Made by a program: the position numbers and the translations under genes
Notes under the pieces: model-generated
Told to the model about the DNA's origin: nothing
The model's input: only the letters and a program-made list of their open reading frames with translations
Database searches by the model: none
Shown: one piece after another, positions 6,727 through 6,736 of the stretch
Position numbering within the stretch: position 1 is the first letter of the stretch
Layout of the letters: each line of letters begins with the position of its first letter
NCBI GenBank assembly: GCA_903890265.1
Contig: CAITAM010000457.1
Coordinates: forward strand, 1-6,736
DNA from: an uncultured Pseudomonadota bacterium
GTDB taxonomy: Bacteria; Pseudomonadota; Gammaproteobacteria; Steroidobacterales; Steroidobacteraceae
Length of the DNA: 6,736 nt
Reading direction: 5' to 3'

Positions 6727-6736
6727 ACGTGGCGAC

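Noticed and set aside
1..6736. Search for CRISPR arrays, insertion sequences, tRNA genes, long repeats or a defence/novel multi-gene system
   Set aside because: No regularly spaced repeats, transposase-like frames, terminal inverted repeats or tRNA cloverleaf were seen. Nearly all the sequence is taken up by recognisable chromosomal genes in tight operons.

Overview
This window is an ordinary-looking, GC-rich stretch of bacterial chromosome. It almost certainly comes from a gammaproteobacterium. The evidence is a homodimeric AceE-type pyruvate dehydrogenase E1, a class II (E. coli-type) dihydroorotase, an RNase T (a family largely confined to gammaproteobacteria) and a Grx4-type CGFS glutaredoxin close to rnt. 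High GC and a pyrC-rnt-grxD neighbourhood suggest a lineage such as Chromatiales/Ectothiorhodospiraceae, Xanthomonadales or Pseudomonas relatives rather than an enteric. I cannot name the genus.

Layout. Bases 1-1921 (minus) hold the first 640 residues of aceE; its last quarter runs off the left edge. A 167-bp divergent intergenic region (1922-2088) separates it from a plus-strand operon: an M17 leucyl aminopeptidase (2089-3603), pyrC (3603-4646) and rnt (4643-5353). These three overlap stop-to-start by 1 and 4 bases. A 35-bp GC-rich gap with a possible hairpin separates rnt from a convergent minus-strand pair, a DUF1289 four-cysteine protein (5718-5945) and grxD (5389-5721), overlapping by 4 bases (ATGA). 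This pair has a plausible sigma-70 promoter at 5979-6007. A second divergent region (5946-6123) carries a perfect 13-bp palindrome. It leads into a plus-strand five-helix membrane protein (6124-6726) resembling the membrane part of the PuuD/Urate_ox_N family.

Functionally these are housekeeping genes: pyruvate to acetyl-CoA, peptide turnover, the third step of pyrimidine synthesis, 3' trimming of tRNA and other RNA, and Fe-S cluster handling. I found no mobile element, CRISPR array, tRNA or rRNA, and no evidence of a new multi-gene system. The least understood items are the membrane protein with its upstream palindrome, the DUF1289 protein, and the pairing of an M17 peptidase with pyrC.
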